Shown in pieces: positions 11,017 to 23,140 of a stretch of 64,000 nucleotides of DNA. Location: contig CM077599.1 of NCBI GenBank assembly GCA_039654915.1, positions 67,260,501 to 67,324,500 on the forward strand, written 5' to 3'. The DNA comes from Aquilaria yunnanensis. Lineage: Eukaryota > Streptophyta > Magnoliopsida > Malvales > Thymelaeaceae. The notes beneath the pieces are model-generated. The model searched no databases. It was not told the DNA's origin and saw nothing but the letters and a program-made list of their open reading frames with translations. Every line of letters begins with the position of its first letter. The stretch's first letter is position 1. The position numbers and the translations under genes were made by a program.

Positions 11017-12415
11017 TGTTGGGTTTCGGGAGCCAAACAGCGCAGCGGAATTTAACTGAAACCCTCCAGGATCCAAGTGAAACGGGGTAAATCTGGTGTT
11101 CAAAAATTTTCATACATAATTTTCAGTTGAGATTTCTCACTCAACTATAGCGTCGAATCACAAAACTTCCACAGTTGATGTGTTCAAGCTCTCTATGGGA
11201 TCCACACGAGTCTCTCGGGATCATAAGCAGATGCATTTATCTTGCGCTCGCAGTGCTAGCTTGTGTCCTCCAAGGAATTGCAAGAGAAGAGTGCGGTTGT
11301 CCTTTTGGGAGGCTAGGGCAAGAAGACCTGCGAATTTCTCACTAGAAGTTGTATTTATAGTGAGACTCAACTTCCAGGCCTAATAGGTTTCAAAGCCCTA
11401 ATCCAATTAGGCTTTAATTTCGGGCTTAATAATGACTCAACTATTGGGCCCATTATTAATACAAAATTATTGTGAAACCAAAACCGAAATTATTAGCCCA
11501 TGCACTCTAATGATCCAAATAGCTCTATGTGTGCGACCCAATAGGCTCTTACCACGTTGGCAATGATCATAAATTACATTTATGATCATAAGCAATGAGC
11601 GGTGTCTAGCAATACATCATTGCTACCCAAGTGATAAGATTGTCAATGATTCAACTAAACCTTAATGATCATCACCGATATATGCCATTGTCCCTTTGTC
11701 CAAGATATCAAGACTAAGCACGAGACATGGAATATGTCACTCTCGTATAGCCCGATTTTTGGTTTCTTAATTACCGAGTAGACCAACTTAAACTGATGAC
11801 ATTGATATCGTATATCAACTCATCCGAGTATGACCATGCATTTTTCTAAGTCTTACTCTATCAAGGGGCCCAAAGATATCACTCCCGTTACATAGGAGGG
11901 ACAAATCCCATCTTGATCATACAAATCCCTCCGCATGATATGTGACATACCTAATGACCTCCTTCAAGTTCACTCAGTTACCAGCAACAAAGGAAAGTAT
12001 CAAAGTATGTGACTCACATGTAGGGAACCTTGATGATCTTAGGTCGAAGGACTACATATACCATGATCACTATGAGAATCACTTATGACACTCATATAAC
12101 GATCCATGTAGTTTTCTTATGGTGGGTCGGTCCAGTACACAAGTTTTCAAACTTGTACTAATATGCAGACTACATATCTCATATTAGTCTCCACATATGC
12201 TAGTCGTTATGTATTATTGCAACCCGCTCCACAATAATACTAGACTAGGGACGTTTGAGAATATCATTATTCTAGGGTTACAATTATGTTTGTTAAGTTA
12301 CGCAGAAACAAAACAACAAACATAATTGCTGGATTAATGCCTTAATAAAATATCATGACTCAATGTGCAAAAATACAATCATCTCATGATTGGCCTTTTA
12401 GGCACAACACTAACA
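11017..12415 (-). repeat. 5' LTR of Copia element (right copy)
   Basis: 1399 bp, TGTTGGG...TAACA, colinear with 3880-5296. The promoter should lie here, reading toward lower coordinates. I did not assign a TATA box. Confidence 0.93.
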
Positions 12416-12420
12416 GCTTT
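12416..12420. repeat. Target-site duplication GCTTT, right copy
   Basis: Exact repeat of 3875-3879, next to the TAACA end of the right LTR. Confidence 0.93.
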
Positions 12421-12665
12421 ACCATATCCATTATTGATGTATCATCATGTAACAATATATATTCATTGTATCCCCCTGTGCATTTACAAAAATATATGCC
12501 TCCTACAGCCTCCTCATTATACCCTATCTTCCTTATTTGTTCCATCACACACCAATATTTGTCCTCATCACAACCCATTGAACATATTTTACCATCAATA
12601 TATCTATTCTTTGGTTCCCCAAAGAATTGTCCACCATGGTGCAAATAAAATGTAAACACTACCAT
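12416..12665 (-). pseudogene. MULE transposase N-terminal (PB1-like) domain, cut off by Copia insertion
   Basis: On the minus strand a frame starting at 12665 reads MVVFTFYLHHGGQFF, GKICSMGCDEDKYWCVMEQI and LLHDDTSIMDMVK. This is the pattern of the N-terminal PB1-like domain found in plant MULE transposases. At DMVK the Copia LTR begins. Joining over the element, with one TSD copy removed, continues in frame into HAIKVGVVEIYVHH at 3879 and below. It is therefore the same pseudogene as 967-3879. Confidence 0.82.
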
Positions 12666-13239
12666 TATAAATGTCCACTTACAAACATATTGTCAATAAA
12701 ATTATTACACCAATATTCTTTATTTTTGCAATCTAACTTACTATTAGAACAAACATCTAAATAACATTAATATTTTTTTAATCCAGCCTCCAACTTAAAA
12801 AATCTCTCAAACAAGTTTGCATATCGAAATAATAATTAACTCACACAAGTTTTCATCCACCATGTAGTAGACCCATATCTAATACTAACTTAACTAAAAA
12901 ATTCCTAACTTAGGCGAAACAAACATTTACTAATCATTTGCCAAATTTTGTCTTTCTTTACCAAGTCCATATCCTCAATCGATGGTCCACCACCACCTTT
13001 TCAGTGCTGCCAAATTCCACCTCTTTGAATGCTTTCTTTGTCCTTATATGCTTCAGGTCCCCTTTGTTTTTCTTGTAAACCAGTAGCTTTTGACTATTTT
13101 ATGGACTTTTTTCTTTATCCTATAAGTACTATCCAATAAATTTGCACATTTTCCTTGACCTTTTTCCCTCCAAAACCAACTTAGCAAAGCCCCACAAATG
13201 CCCCATGCCACATCAGCCAAAATTTTGACACTGTTTCTC
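12666..13239. other. Probable 5' non-coding part of the MULE
   Basis: AT-rich DNA between the transposase start and the subterminal repeats at 13240. No supported gene; the short minus-strand frame at 13053-13247 has no recognisable similarity. Confidence 0.4.
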
Positions 13240-13375
13240 TTTACCATCCATTTTGGACTGACTAACTAACTTTTTCAAAGTTGAGGGGCTAACTTGTCTA
13301 AGTTAAAGTTAAAGGACTAACTCGTTAGAGTTAGCAAAGTTGAGGGACTGTATGCACATTTTGGCCTAAACTTAA
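13240..13375. repeat. Possible MULE terminal region with AGTTGAGGGGCT-type subrepeats
   Basis: Three near-copies of a unit around AAAGTTGAGGGGCTAAC, AAAGTTAAAGGACTAAC and AAAGTTGAGGGACTG occur in a row before CATTTTGGCC. Such repeats are common near ends of plant MULEs. No matching inverted copy was found at the left side of the pseudogene, so the assignment is an inference. Confidence 0.4.
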
Positions 13376-15459
13376 TTGTTGGAATATGGATGATGACTTC
13401 TCTCTTCTAGATGCCAAGATACCTTTTCTATATGTTTTTGCATTTTTTTGTACTCCATTGGATGCAAAGGAGATATTTAAAAATTGCTAAGGAGGTCAGG
13501 AAAGCTCCAAAAAGATCTAATGATCATTGTTATCAAATTTGATAGTTTTTAGCTTTTGTCGCCTAGTTTCAACTTGACTAAAAAATTTTACTTAATTGAA
13601 ATTTGAGCCTTGCATCCCACCTAACCTCTGATCTACAACAGCTAGATTACTTATTATTGATTTGTTAGCACCTACTCCACATGCCTTACTGAGTCGGCAT
13701 GATTAAAATTGACTTTTCAAAAAATTGTTTAATCGGAGGTTCATGCTAAGTTCTTACTAAAGCTTTCAACCCATTGAAAAATTACACGTGTTTTTCTTGC
13801 TTAGAACAACATATTCCACAAGCTTAAAAAATTGCCCCAGTTTCAACAAGTTGAATGTCTTCAACATGTTGAATTTCCTGCTCCAGGAGGTTTCAACCTC
13901 CAAACATCAAAATTTCAACAGTTTATTTCATCCAATAGATTTCTTCTCTTACAAACAAGACTTGGAATATTTCAAACTACTTGGGACAATAAACACCATT
14001 TTTCTTTCCTTAACCAAAGCTTTATCAAAGTGAAATTAATCCAACAATATCACCTTTTTTATGTTGACAAAAAATTTTTGAAAAGGCATTAAAAAAGACT
14101 AACTGTCAAGTTTTTTTGAAAAATTTTAACAATCATCCTTGTAAATGTATAACACTCTATATTCAAAGAAATAAAACTACAACAAATATCCAATAAAACC
14201 TCAAGCATTTCCAGAAGCAATAATTATTAAAGATCATACTCCCATTTACTCCAACATACAAACACAATACTCTCCCTTACCTATTGCATATTTTGTTGAA
14301 TCAATAAGCTTAATATAACCCTAAGATGGATCTATATACATTTTATGTAGGCCCATGGACCCCTTCCCATTTTTTCATAAATATGGTAATAAAAGATATA
14401 TAATTTAGTAATTGAACCCTCTTAGAATTTTATGGACCCCATAATTTTCATAATATCTATTACAAGAAAAGAATGAGCATTTCTTACTTTAAGAAAGACA
14501 AAAAAAAATATGCATATTTGCTAACAATTTTCTAATGTCAAAAGTCCATATTGGTCCTCAAATTTTCATAAATTTTCTCACCTAGACCTTGAACCTTTTT
14601 TTTTACTCTTTTTTTTAGTCAAACATATGAAAAACATTAAGGAGCGAGTTAAACACAAGATAAAATCTAGGAGCCAAGTGACAAGAAATGTATAGGTTTA
14701 AAGGCTAAAAGGGATTTTTTTTTACATTCCACACAACATGCATATCTCTCTCATATTCTCCATAATTCATATATAATTTTATAATTCATTTTGTAGTCAC
14801 TTGACTAATAGTAGAAAAAGCTGACACTAAATTAGAGAATTTTTCAGATTTTATTACAAAAAAATCTTTATGTTGTATATGAGTTTAGATTTTATATTAT
14901 ATATGCAAATTTATAAGCTTTATTATTTAAAATTAAATTTAACATTTGTATATATGTGGACCCTCTTTTTTAAAATTTCTAAATTCGTCATTGATATAAC
15001 CACCAATTGAAATAAACAATGAACCAATATTTTCTCCATCTTTTTGTTATAATAAAAAAGATCAAGATGGGAAGTACCAAATCACAAAAAGAGATATAAA
15101 CATAAGAAAGACAAGTAAAATCATAGACATAATTCTCAACGATTCATAATCATGAAGAAAACTAGACATTACCATATATAACCATCCACAAAAAGTTATA
15201 ATATATATGTAGAACAAATTCACAATAATCATGGTAACTTTAAGCACATATCTTTTAACATTTCTTCATATTTATCAAATTCTAATGAAACTTGGGCAAA
15301 AACATATAAAAACACATGTTCTCATCAACCAATCAGCATACCACAACCAAATAACTCAATGCATCAATGATCACCATTGACCATTAAAAATCAATAATAT
15401 TACCACATATAAACTTTATCTTAAGTATTTTCCATTTTGTATCAAGTCTCTAATCTCTT
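13376..15459. other. Repeat-derived DNA, unresolved
   Basis: No intact gene. At 13540-13920 the motif GTTTCAAC and its complement recur (for example AACAAGTTGAA and AGGAGGTTTCAACCTCC). This is reminiscent of LTRs of some plant Copia elements and may belong to the relic at 15460-17222. At 14530-14725 there are weak inverted ends (TCCATATTGGTCCTC against AATCCCTTTTAGCC). The rest is AT-rich. Confidence 0.35.
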
Positions 15460-17222
15460 TGTGCTTAAAGCTTCATGTATAAACTTCCATTCATTACTCT
15501 ATGCTCTAGCACCTTACATGATATTTCAAGCTTTGACTTTTGGTCCCAAAATTTCTTTGGATCCCTAAAGGTTAGTTCCAACAAGTTTAGTTCTTTTAGG
15601 AACCCAAATCATTTTATAGCCAATTTGTGCTCTAGGATTCCTGATTATCCAAATATAAGCATAATGACATTTTCTACCATATGCACAACAAGTTGCGAAT
15701 GGGCAAAACATGGAATAAAGACCTGCCAATAAATTTATTTACAAATTTTTTCTGTTTGACCAAGAATTGAAACTAATATCAACTTTGTTACAAGCACCTA
15801 TTTGAGCTCCAAGCAACAAATCAAGTATTTCTTAACCCTTAACAAATCTATACAAAGTTTGAGTAAAATCAAAGTTCTAATTTTTTAGTTCATCTTTTTC
15901 TTTAGTCAAGGAAGCATTTAAAGTTTTAATTCATCTACTTGTTTAACAAGTTTTTAGAATTCTTGTAAAGAGCATTGAAAACACTTTACAATTTTAAATA
16001 TTCACTACCATTGGATATGTATGAACTAGATAAGTCCTTTGAATAACTCATTACCTCATGTTCTTTATTCAAAAAACATAGGTACGAGTGACTTTGATTT
16101 GTTCAAAAGGCCCCATCTTCATCTATCATTAATCAAAAGTTAACATTCTCACATGAAGTTGAACTTTCACTTGAGATTTGGTCACTATCAATCCATGTCC
16201 TCAGGGTTTTTTCATTTTTCTTCTTGCTTCCTTTATGTTGCTTCTTGTGCTTTTTTTTTCTTATTCAATGGATAATCAAATCATAAATATCTAAGCTCAT
16301 TGCAATTGTAACAAATCATATCATCTTTCTGCTTTTCAGGCTTTTCTTTTTTGATGTTTTTATTCCTTGATTTCTTGAAAATCTTGCTCAACTTATTTTC
16401 TAAGAAGACATCATCAATGTCTTTACCTTCATTTGAGAAAGATGGTTTATCCTCTTGAGTCTTCAAGGTTATTAACTTATTCTTCTTGATAAGTCCTTAT
16501 TCAACTTGCTCTTTCATCTAATATGTCAACAGTTTCCTAAATAGCTTATCAATATACATGGTCTCGATGTTTTTACTTTTATTTATGGCCATTTCATTAC
16601 ACTTTTCCATAAAGATGGCAAGCTCCACAAAAAGTTTTCTCCCCAACCCTTTATTTGTATGCTCGTTTCCAAGTATTTTAAGTAGTTTGAGAATCTTGTT
16701 GAAGCTCTTAAATATATGTTGAATGCTTTACTTGGCTCCATATTGAACAACTCATAAGTTTTCACAAGCATATGCATCTTTGTGTCATTCACTTTTGTGG
16801 TTCCGTCATATGTGACTGACAATTTATTCCATATGTCCCCTAGCATTTCCATAATAAGACACTAAATTGAACACATTAGGGGTTAGTGCACAATATATAA
16901 TATTTATAGCTTTTATGTTCATAGTTCACATAAGATCATCCTGTAGTTCATATTTTGTTCAATCTTTTGACACTTGTTTAACATCAACTACTTTATTAAG
17001 AGTTTTAAGACAATCCTTAATGATTCATCGTAAAGCATGATCAACTGCTTGAATGTAAATCTTTATCCTAGTTTTCCACGAGTAAAAATTTGTAGAATCA
17101 AACAATGACAGCCTAAATGGACTTTACCCCTCAAAACACATAAAACTAGTAATTACCATAAGTCTTTTGATTTTAAAACCATAAGGTTTTGAAAGTAAAA
17201 ATCACTAAGCTCTGATACCAAT
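15460..17222 (-). pseudogene. Relic Copia gag region (UBN2-type)
   Basis: Minus-strand fragments follow gag order. FDSTNFYSWKTRIKIYIQAV lies near 17080, ALTPNVFN near 16890 and MLGDIWNKLSVTYDGTTKV at 16852-16790. After MLVKTYELFNMEPSKAFNIY there is a Lys-rich stretch ending in a half zinc knuckle (CYNCNELRYL, near 16290). Beyond it, degraded linker sequence ends with KMIWVPKRTKLVGTNL near 15580. Protease, integrase and RT are not present below 15460. Many stops and frameshifts show an old, truncated copy, different in family from the 3.9-12.4 kb Copia element. Confidence 0.8.
17209..17220 (-). other. Primer-binding site of relic Copia
   Basis: The minus strand reads TGGTATCAGAGC followed by TT, two bases from a TGACAG that would be the LTR edge at 17223. 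It fixes the 5' side of the gag relic. Confidence 0.85.
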
Positions 17223-17335
17223 TGACAGCTTAAGTGCAACCAACATAGAGGTAAATTAGTTGATTTTCTAAACTAATCGAAAATGGGTGTTCAAAAAACC
17301 TTTAAGTAAAAAGAAAATACATAAATGATCATATT
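17223..17335 (-). repeat. Remaining inner edge of relic Copia 5' LTR
   Basis: It begins TGACAG next to the primer-binding site and is cut at 17336 by the Tat Gypsy insertion. Its continuation is expected from 25558 on, but I could not confirm it because no second LTR copy was found. Confidence 0.5.
17331..17335. repeat. Target-site duplication ATATT, left copy
   Basis: Repeated exactly at 25553-25557, bracketing the Gypsy element. Confidence 0.88.
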
Positions 17336-17735
17336 TGATGATGCACTTCCCATGGTACACGGCTTGGATGCTCGAGGATGAGGTTCATCACATGAGTACA
17401 CCTTGGATAAAGGAGTGTGAAGACCTGCAAAAGATACTCTGATGCTTAAGTCAATAAGAGTTTTAGCATAATGTAAATACCAGGGTGTGACAATGAATGC
17501 TTTTATATAGGTTTTTTGGGGTTCTGTGCCTTAGAGTTGAGGACCATTGGATAAAGTGGTTATTTCTTAAACTCTTAAATTTGTGACATTTGTCCTTTTG
17601 TGGTCCCACTTTTAAAGGGTATAGGGTTGTAGACCTTAATTGAGTTGGATTAAGCTAAAACCCTTAATCGGCCTTATTTTTATTAATTAACATGAAGCCC
17701 AATAAGGGCCCAAAATCCTGGGATTGGTATCACCA
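17336..17735 (-). repeat. 3' LTR of Tat-type Gypsy (left copy)
   Basis: 400 bp, TGATGATGCACTT to TATCACCA. It aligns with 25137-25552 and lacks about 20 bp present there. Confidence 0.9.
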
Positions 17736-17752
17736 TTTGCCCCTAGCCTCAA
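17736..17752 (-). other. Polypurine tract of Tat-type Gypsy
   Basis: The minus strand reads GAGGCTAGGGGCAAA immediately before the 3' LTR, a purine-rich tract in the right place. Confidence 0.75.
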
Positions 17753-18609
17753 CAGGGCACGACTGCACTTTAGTAGAGGCTTATAAGAATATTTTATTTT
17801 TCCCTTTTTCTTTTTTGACAAAAAGAAGGTAAATAATATTTTTAGAAGTACCTCCATTTTGGGAAAAAATTATGGGAATGTTCCTTTTAAGGGAATATTT
17901 CTAAAAAGGGGCATTTTTTTGGAAATATTTTTTGAAAAACACGGTTTGCACTTGTTTGACGGATACACTGTCATGCAATTTGCGCTTCCCTTCTCATTTA
18001 TTTGACAGATCTGCTGCGATCTCACCCCATTCACCTTTGTTTCTGTAGCTGTCATTATTCTTGCCTCTTTGATATATCTACTGTTGTCCCTATTTTTTCT
18101 TACTTTTTTTATTTTTCACTACCTACCGCTGTTATTACTCTCTCTTAATTTTGTTTATACTGTCTACCACTATCTATATTCTCCTCTTTTGCCTTTTATG
18201 TATCCTTCACCGGGCAAATATACTGCCATCTATTTTTCTCTATTTAGACGGACACACCGTCATCTCATTTTCTCTATTCGGACAAATACATCATCGTCTC
18301 TTTTTCTCTATTTATTCTTTATATAAATGGATACACCATCATCTCTTTTTCTCAATTATGATTACCATCATTTGTGAACCTTGTTCTGAATTGCATCTAT
18401 AGCTAACTTCAATTCTTTTTGAAAATTATAGCTTATATATGGATCTGTCGCCATTCATAAAGCTTGGCACAACATATATACTGTTGTCTCATTACCTTTC
18501 ATTTTGTATTTGCCAACGTATACACCCCCATCCTAAATTCCTTTTAAGCTTTCTTACTAATTCCTACTTTGCTCACTTAAAGGTATTATATTCTTGTTTG
18601 TTTTTTTTA

Positions 18610-19165
18610 TGGATGCCTTCACAGGCTTTGACGAGCTCACTTGTTCTTTATGAGTATGCCAAAGATTTGGAGGATTAAGGTGCTGAAGTCCGAGAAAAAG
18701 AGAAAAAGCTTGTGGAGTCATCTAAGGAACTTCAATGACTTACACCTTGGAAAAGAAAATGAAAAGCAGCCAGATTGAGCTAGAAAAAAAATCTGAGTGA
18801 TGCCAAAGGTTCATTGACATCTAGGGAAGAAGAATTGGCATCTAAGGAGAAGAAGTTGACTATCGCTCATGACTCTTTAGCACTTAAAGAGAAAGAGCTC
18901 TGCGATGCTTTTTCCCATGTTGTAGGGGCCAACGCTTGTGGTGTTAAAAAGGCTGGAACAGTGTTGTCTCACATTTACCAGGGAATTGACTTATTTCATT
19001 TGGTGTGACTCTCTAGTATAATGCAAGATGATGTAAGGGCCTAGATTTAGTGGACCTTTATGACTATCTTCTTGAGGGGCTTCGTGGATCCCACCTAATC
19101 GGTTATGGTTTTGATTCCGAGGGGAACCACTCAAAAAATAGGAAAATAGGCGGAGGTTAAACTGC
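18610..19165 (+). pseudogene. Antisense extra ORF remnant in the Tat element (coiled-coil)
   Basis: On the strand opposite to gag-pol, between pol and the 3' LTR, a broken frame can be followed. It reads SLVLYEYAKDLED, then REKEKKLVESSKELQ, then from 18814 SREEELASKEKKLTIAHD with LALKEKELCDAFSHVVGAN. A last part after 19038 is frame-shifted (GLDLVDLYDYLLEGLRGSHL). The Lys/Glu heptad-like pattern predicts a coiled coil. Members of the Tat lineage are known to carry additional ORFs here, sometimes antisense, and their role is not established. Stops at several points make this copy inactive. It could also be a chance frame, but the consistent protein-like composition over three segments argues against that. 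Confidence 0.55.
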
Positions 19166-19568
19166 TGGCAAATCTTTGAATATCCTCCAGTCGGGACATT
19201 TTGGTTCTCACGCTACCCTGGCTGGGTTTGTGGCTTTATGGTACTGGTGTTGAGGGTGTCAACAAAAATTGATGCATTCCTCTTTGCATTATTGGCATTG
19301 CACTTGGACACTTCTTTCTTGTTCTTTTAGTGTACCTATCCCTGTTAGGTCAGGTTCTAATTGTTGTTCTCTTTGAAGACTTACAACTATTTCCTTAGTT
19401 TGTTCACCTTTTCTAGTTGTTGTATTAGTTGTCAATTCTTCTTTCTTTTGACATTTTGTATCTTTCTAACTTGGTTTGTTTGACTCATCTGGGCTTTCTA
19501 TTTTGTGCTCGTTTCTTCTAGAGGTGTGTGTTTGTTTATGCAACTCATGTAGTCTCTGGATACTTCTG

Positions 19569-20627
19569 TTATTGACAATATTTTTTTAGGACATCTACAT
19601 TCCATGTTCTTGGGACTTTCGTACGATTAAAGTGCTTAAGTCTATATGCCCATTTCCTAACAACTTTTTCGACAACATAAGGTCCCTCATATCGAGGATT
19701 AAACTTTCCTTTGTTCAAGTATTGCTGAGAGTCTTCTGCTTGTCGTAGCACCAAGTCCCCTACCTCGAAAGTGTGTTGGCTTGATCTTGGAGTTATAACA
19801 TTCAGTGACTTTTTCTTTGTAAATTGAAGTTCTTCAACTATCTTTCGAAGTTCATCCAACTTATCAAGATTGACTTTTAACTCTTTGTTGTTTCCTTCTT
19901 CGCTAAATGAAGGATCCTATGGGTAGTGAGGCTGATTTCAACTGGTACTACAGCTTTAGTGCCATATGTCAAAAGGAGGGGCATTTTTCTTGTGGAGATC
20001 TTATATGTCATCCTATGAGTCCAAAGTATTTCTAGGATCAAATCTACCTATGTTTTGAGGGCTTGATCCAGCTTCTTACTTAAAGCCTTAATAATTAATC
20101 TATTTGTAAGCTCAACAAAACCATTAGATTATGGCCTCATTACGAAAGTTTTGCAATGGATGATACTTAGTTTATTTAGGAACATGAAGAACCTCTTTCC
20201 TGTCAACTAGGTGCCATTATCTATGCCACACAAAGTTTCTTTTCTTTTACTCTCTAATTTTTGCTAAGGGTTATTCTTCAACCCACTTAGTGAAGTAAGC
20301 AATGGAAACTATCAAATATTTTCTTCCTTCCGAGGCAGGTGCGAAAAGTCTAAGGATGTCAACTCCCCATTTTACAAAAGGTCATGGCATAATAATTAAA
20401 GTCATTTGTTCCTCATGTTTTTTTGACACTGAGCCAAACCTTTGACATTTGTCACACTTCTTAACAAACTCTGTGGCATCATTAGCTAATATAACCCAAT
20501 AATATCCTTGAAGGATGAGTTTTCTGATTAAAGCCTTAGCATTAATGTGATTTCCCCAAATACCTTCATGAACTTCCCTCAGCACATAATTCGCCTCTTC
20601 CACTAAAATATATCTTCTGTATGGCAC
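19569..20627 (-). pseudogene. Tat Gypsy integrase, decayed
   Basis: Integrase inserts the cDNA into the genome. The zinc-binding part is clear at 20627-20382: EEANYVLREVHEGIWGNH, GYYWVILANDATEFVKKC, DKCQRF. The H-H-C-C residues are kept. The catalytic core (about 20350-19900) is broken by stops; fragments such as WGVDILRLFAPASE and FTEWVEE-like text can be picked out. The C-terminal part at 19859-19569 is a clean frame: FEVGDLVLRQAEDSQQYLNK, RYEGPYVVEKV, KVPRTWNVDVLKKY. Confidence 0.85.
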
Positions 20628-20639
20628 TATAAAAGATCA

Positions 20640-21660
20640 AAAGTACAACATACCATCCATGAAAATGTAAAACTTATTGCCCTTCTTTTCTAACTTGGCT
20701 GCCTCTTGGGATCTTCCAAGAGTTGTCCAGTAGATAAGTAGCTCTTAATGGGGTGCATCCATCCCATGTTTTCATCTTAATAGATAGCCAAAACAACCTT
20801 CTCGTAAATACTTGGTTTCTTAATAGCATCAATGTGGATATTTATTGATGCTCCAAAACCTGAGGCTACCTTAGCCAAGGCATCTGTTTAGCTATTTTTT
20901 GCTCGCGAAATATTTTCAATGGTCATATTTCTAAATGTTACCACTATATTTTTAAGAAAGTCTTGATACATAATCATGTTAGATACTTTAGCTCCACAGT
21001 CCCCTTAAGCCTATCTGGTGACTATTTGAGGGTCACTTCGAAATCTAACCTCCTTGATACTGAGGTCCTTACATATTCGTAATGCTGCAATGGTTGCTTT
21101 ATATTCTGTTTCGTTAAATATGATCTTGAAATTAAGCTTGAAAGCATGGCCTATCCTTACCCCATTTGGGCTTACAAGGATTATTCCGGTACCACTTCAT
21201 TTGAAACTGGAGGAACCGTTGGTGTGTACAATTTATTCTCTTAACACCTCCGTGATCTGATGGGGAGTACATTCAGAGATAAAATCCGCTAAAGCTTGTG
21301 ATTAAATGCTAAACTGAGGGACATATTTGATGTCAAACTCAATAAGCTTGATAATTCATTTTGTGAGCCTTCCTAACAGTTCTAGTTTCCTCATGATTTG
21401 TTACAAATGATATGAAGTAGGCACGACTATGGGATGAGAATTAAAAAAAGTTAAAGCCTTTTTGCTATAGTGATGAACATTAGTATTAATTTTTCCACCT
21501 CAGGATATCCAGGCACTACCTCCTAAAAGACTCTATTAACAAAATATATGGGACTTTGCATTCCTTGCTCTTTTTGTATAAGGCCTGCCACGCCTACTTC
21601 CTGAGTTATAAACAAAGAACAAATAAAAGGTTTTCTTACCTTTGGGCTTTTAATAACTGG
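20640..21660 (-). pseudogene. Tat Gypsy RNase H region, decayed
   Basis: This region lies between the RT thumb and the integrase and is heavily interrupted. It encodes in the minus direction short runs typical of Gypsy RNase H (for example around 21250-21060, where the element reads toward a nucleic-acid-binding acidic segment). I can place it mainly by position and by partial similarity; catalytic residues cannot be listed with certainty. Confidence 0.55.
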
Positions 21661-21699
21661 TAGGTTGCTCAACTCTTACTTAATATGGTCAAAGGACTT

Positions 21700-22600
21700 T
21701 TGTCATTCTTCATCCCACAATGACTATGTGTTTCCCTTTTTCCTTCTTGCCTGGAAGAATGGAAGACATTTTCTATCTGAACTTGCCAAGAATCTTCCGA
21801 GGGCCGTGATTTTTCCAGCTAAGGTTTTTATACTTTTAATATCTTTGGGTAAATCCATGTCAAAGACTGCCTTTACTTTTTCTGATTTAGCCTCAATGCC
21901 CCAATGAGTGGCCAGATAGCCTAAAAACTTCTCTGAACTAACTCCAAAGGAATAATTGGCTGGATTAATTTTTTCTTGTATTTTCATAATGAGTCAAATG
22001 CTTTTTTTAAATTAGCAATATGATAATGTGTTTGTTTGCTTTTGATGAGCATGTTGTCCATATAAACCTTTATATTTTTTCTAATTTATTCTTTGAAGAT
22101 TTTATTCATAAGTCTCTAGTAGGTGGTTCCAGTGTTTTTAAGGCCAAAGGGTATTCTAGTAAAGCAAAAAATTCCTTAGTTTGTTACAAAGGTTGTGTGG
22201 ATTTCATCATCTAAATGCATACTAATCTGATTATAAATACTAAAAGCATCTATAAAACTAAGCATTTCGAGGAATGTCGAGGCGTCAACCATGACATCAA
22301 TTTAAGGCTAGGGATAACAATCCTTAAGGCATGCTTCATTAATATTTGTAAAGTTATTACACATTTGCCACCCATCGATGGTTTTTGGAACCATTACAAT
22401 ATTGCAAACCCTGTTTGGGTACTTGACTTCTCTAATAAAGCCAGCAATTAGAAGCTTTTCTACCTACGCCTTAGTTGCTACTTTCCTTTCTGGTATAAGG
22501 TTTCTCTTCTTTTACTAGACTGGGTGCTTTCCTGGCATGATGTTGAGCTTATAAGTAATTATTTCTATATCAATACCTAACATATCTTTAGTCAACCATG
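21700..22600 (-). pseudogene. Tat Gypsy reverse transcriptase, decayed
   Basis: On the minus strand: KLLIAGFIREVKYPNRVCNI near 22445, MVPKTIDGWQMCNNFTNIN, FLEMLSFIDAFSIYNQISM near 22255, and RIPFGLKNTGTTY near 22150. The active-site box near 22060 reads VYMDNMLIKSK, so the second catalytic Asp is replaced by Asn. The thumb lies at 21987-21724 (FGVSSEKFLGYLATHWGIEA, KTLAGKITALGRFL). Several stops interrupt it. Confidence 0.9.
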
Positions 22601-22858
22601 CAAAGACATCATGATTATCCTTAAGGAAAGTGATCAATTCTTCTTCTTCCTCTTTCCCAGGGTGGTTCCAATCTTTGCCTTCTTGTTAGAGTCTGAGTCA
22701 TCAAGGGTGATTTCTTTCATTGCCTGTATAAGTGCTCCTTTTCTCTCATTCTTTTGGTTCCTTACATCTATAATATCCAAATAGTGTTGCATGTTGTAGA
22801 ATCTGAACAAACCATTGTAAGTTACATGCATTTCAATGATTTTAAACTTGACTATCTT

Positions 22859-23140
22859 TCATGGTTTTTTTCCCACTTTATCGGCAAATATTACCAGGAG
22901 CACTACCTCCCCCACCACTAGGAGGGACTCATTTTCTAGTCTTTTAATTTGGTGAGGGTGTGGCTTGATCCATGTTTTTTCAAATATCATCCTTTCAACG
23001 GTACTTTGATAAAGAATACAGAAGGGTGCCCCAGTATTTAATAGAAGCTTTTCGACTTTGTGTTTTACTATCACAGCATCCACAATAAGTCCCAAGGTCC
23101 TATGAGTAAATGAAGAACCTAGGGCAACATGTTCCTTCAT
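22859..23140 (-). pseudogene. Tat Gypsy protease, active-site Asp replaced
   Basis: Aspartic protease segment of the polyprotein. The frame reads LGLIVDAVIVKHKVEKLLLN and then TGAPFCILYQSTVERM. The family motif is Asp-Thr-Gly; here it is Asn-Thr-Gly, so the catalytic Asp is lost. It is linked to the RT by a spacer at 22831-22634 ending in a Lys/Arg-rich stretch. Confidence 0.8.

Larger units (their letters stand above)
3880..12415 (-). mobile_element. Copia LTR retrotransposon, near full length, non-autonomous by mutation
   Basis: An 8.5 kb element with TG...CA LTRs at 3880-5296 and 11017-12415, flanked by GCTTT. Coding runs on the minus strand in Copia order: gag, protease, integrase, reverse transcriptase, RNase H. 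The primer-binding site next to the right LTR matches initiator-Met tRNA (TGGTATCAGAGC on the minus strand), and a purine tract lies next to the left LTR. The LTRs differ by several substitutions per hundred bases and one indel of about 20 bp, so the insertion is not recent. It carries several in-frame stops and one integrase deletion. The gag and LTR style recall the Tork/Angela group, but I cannot settle the lineage by eye. Confidence 0.95.
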
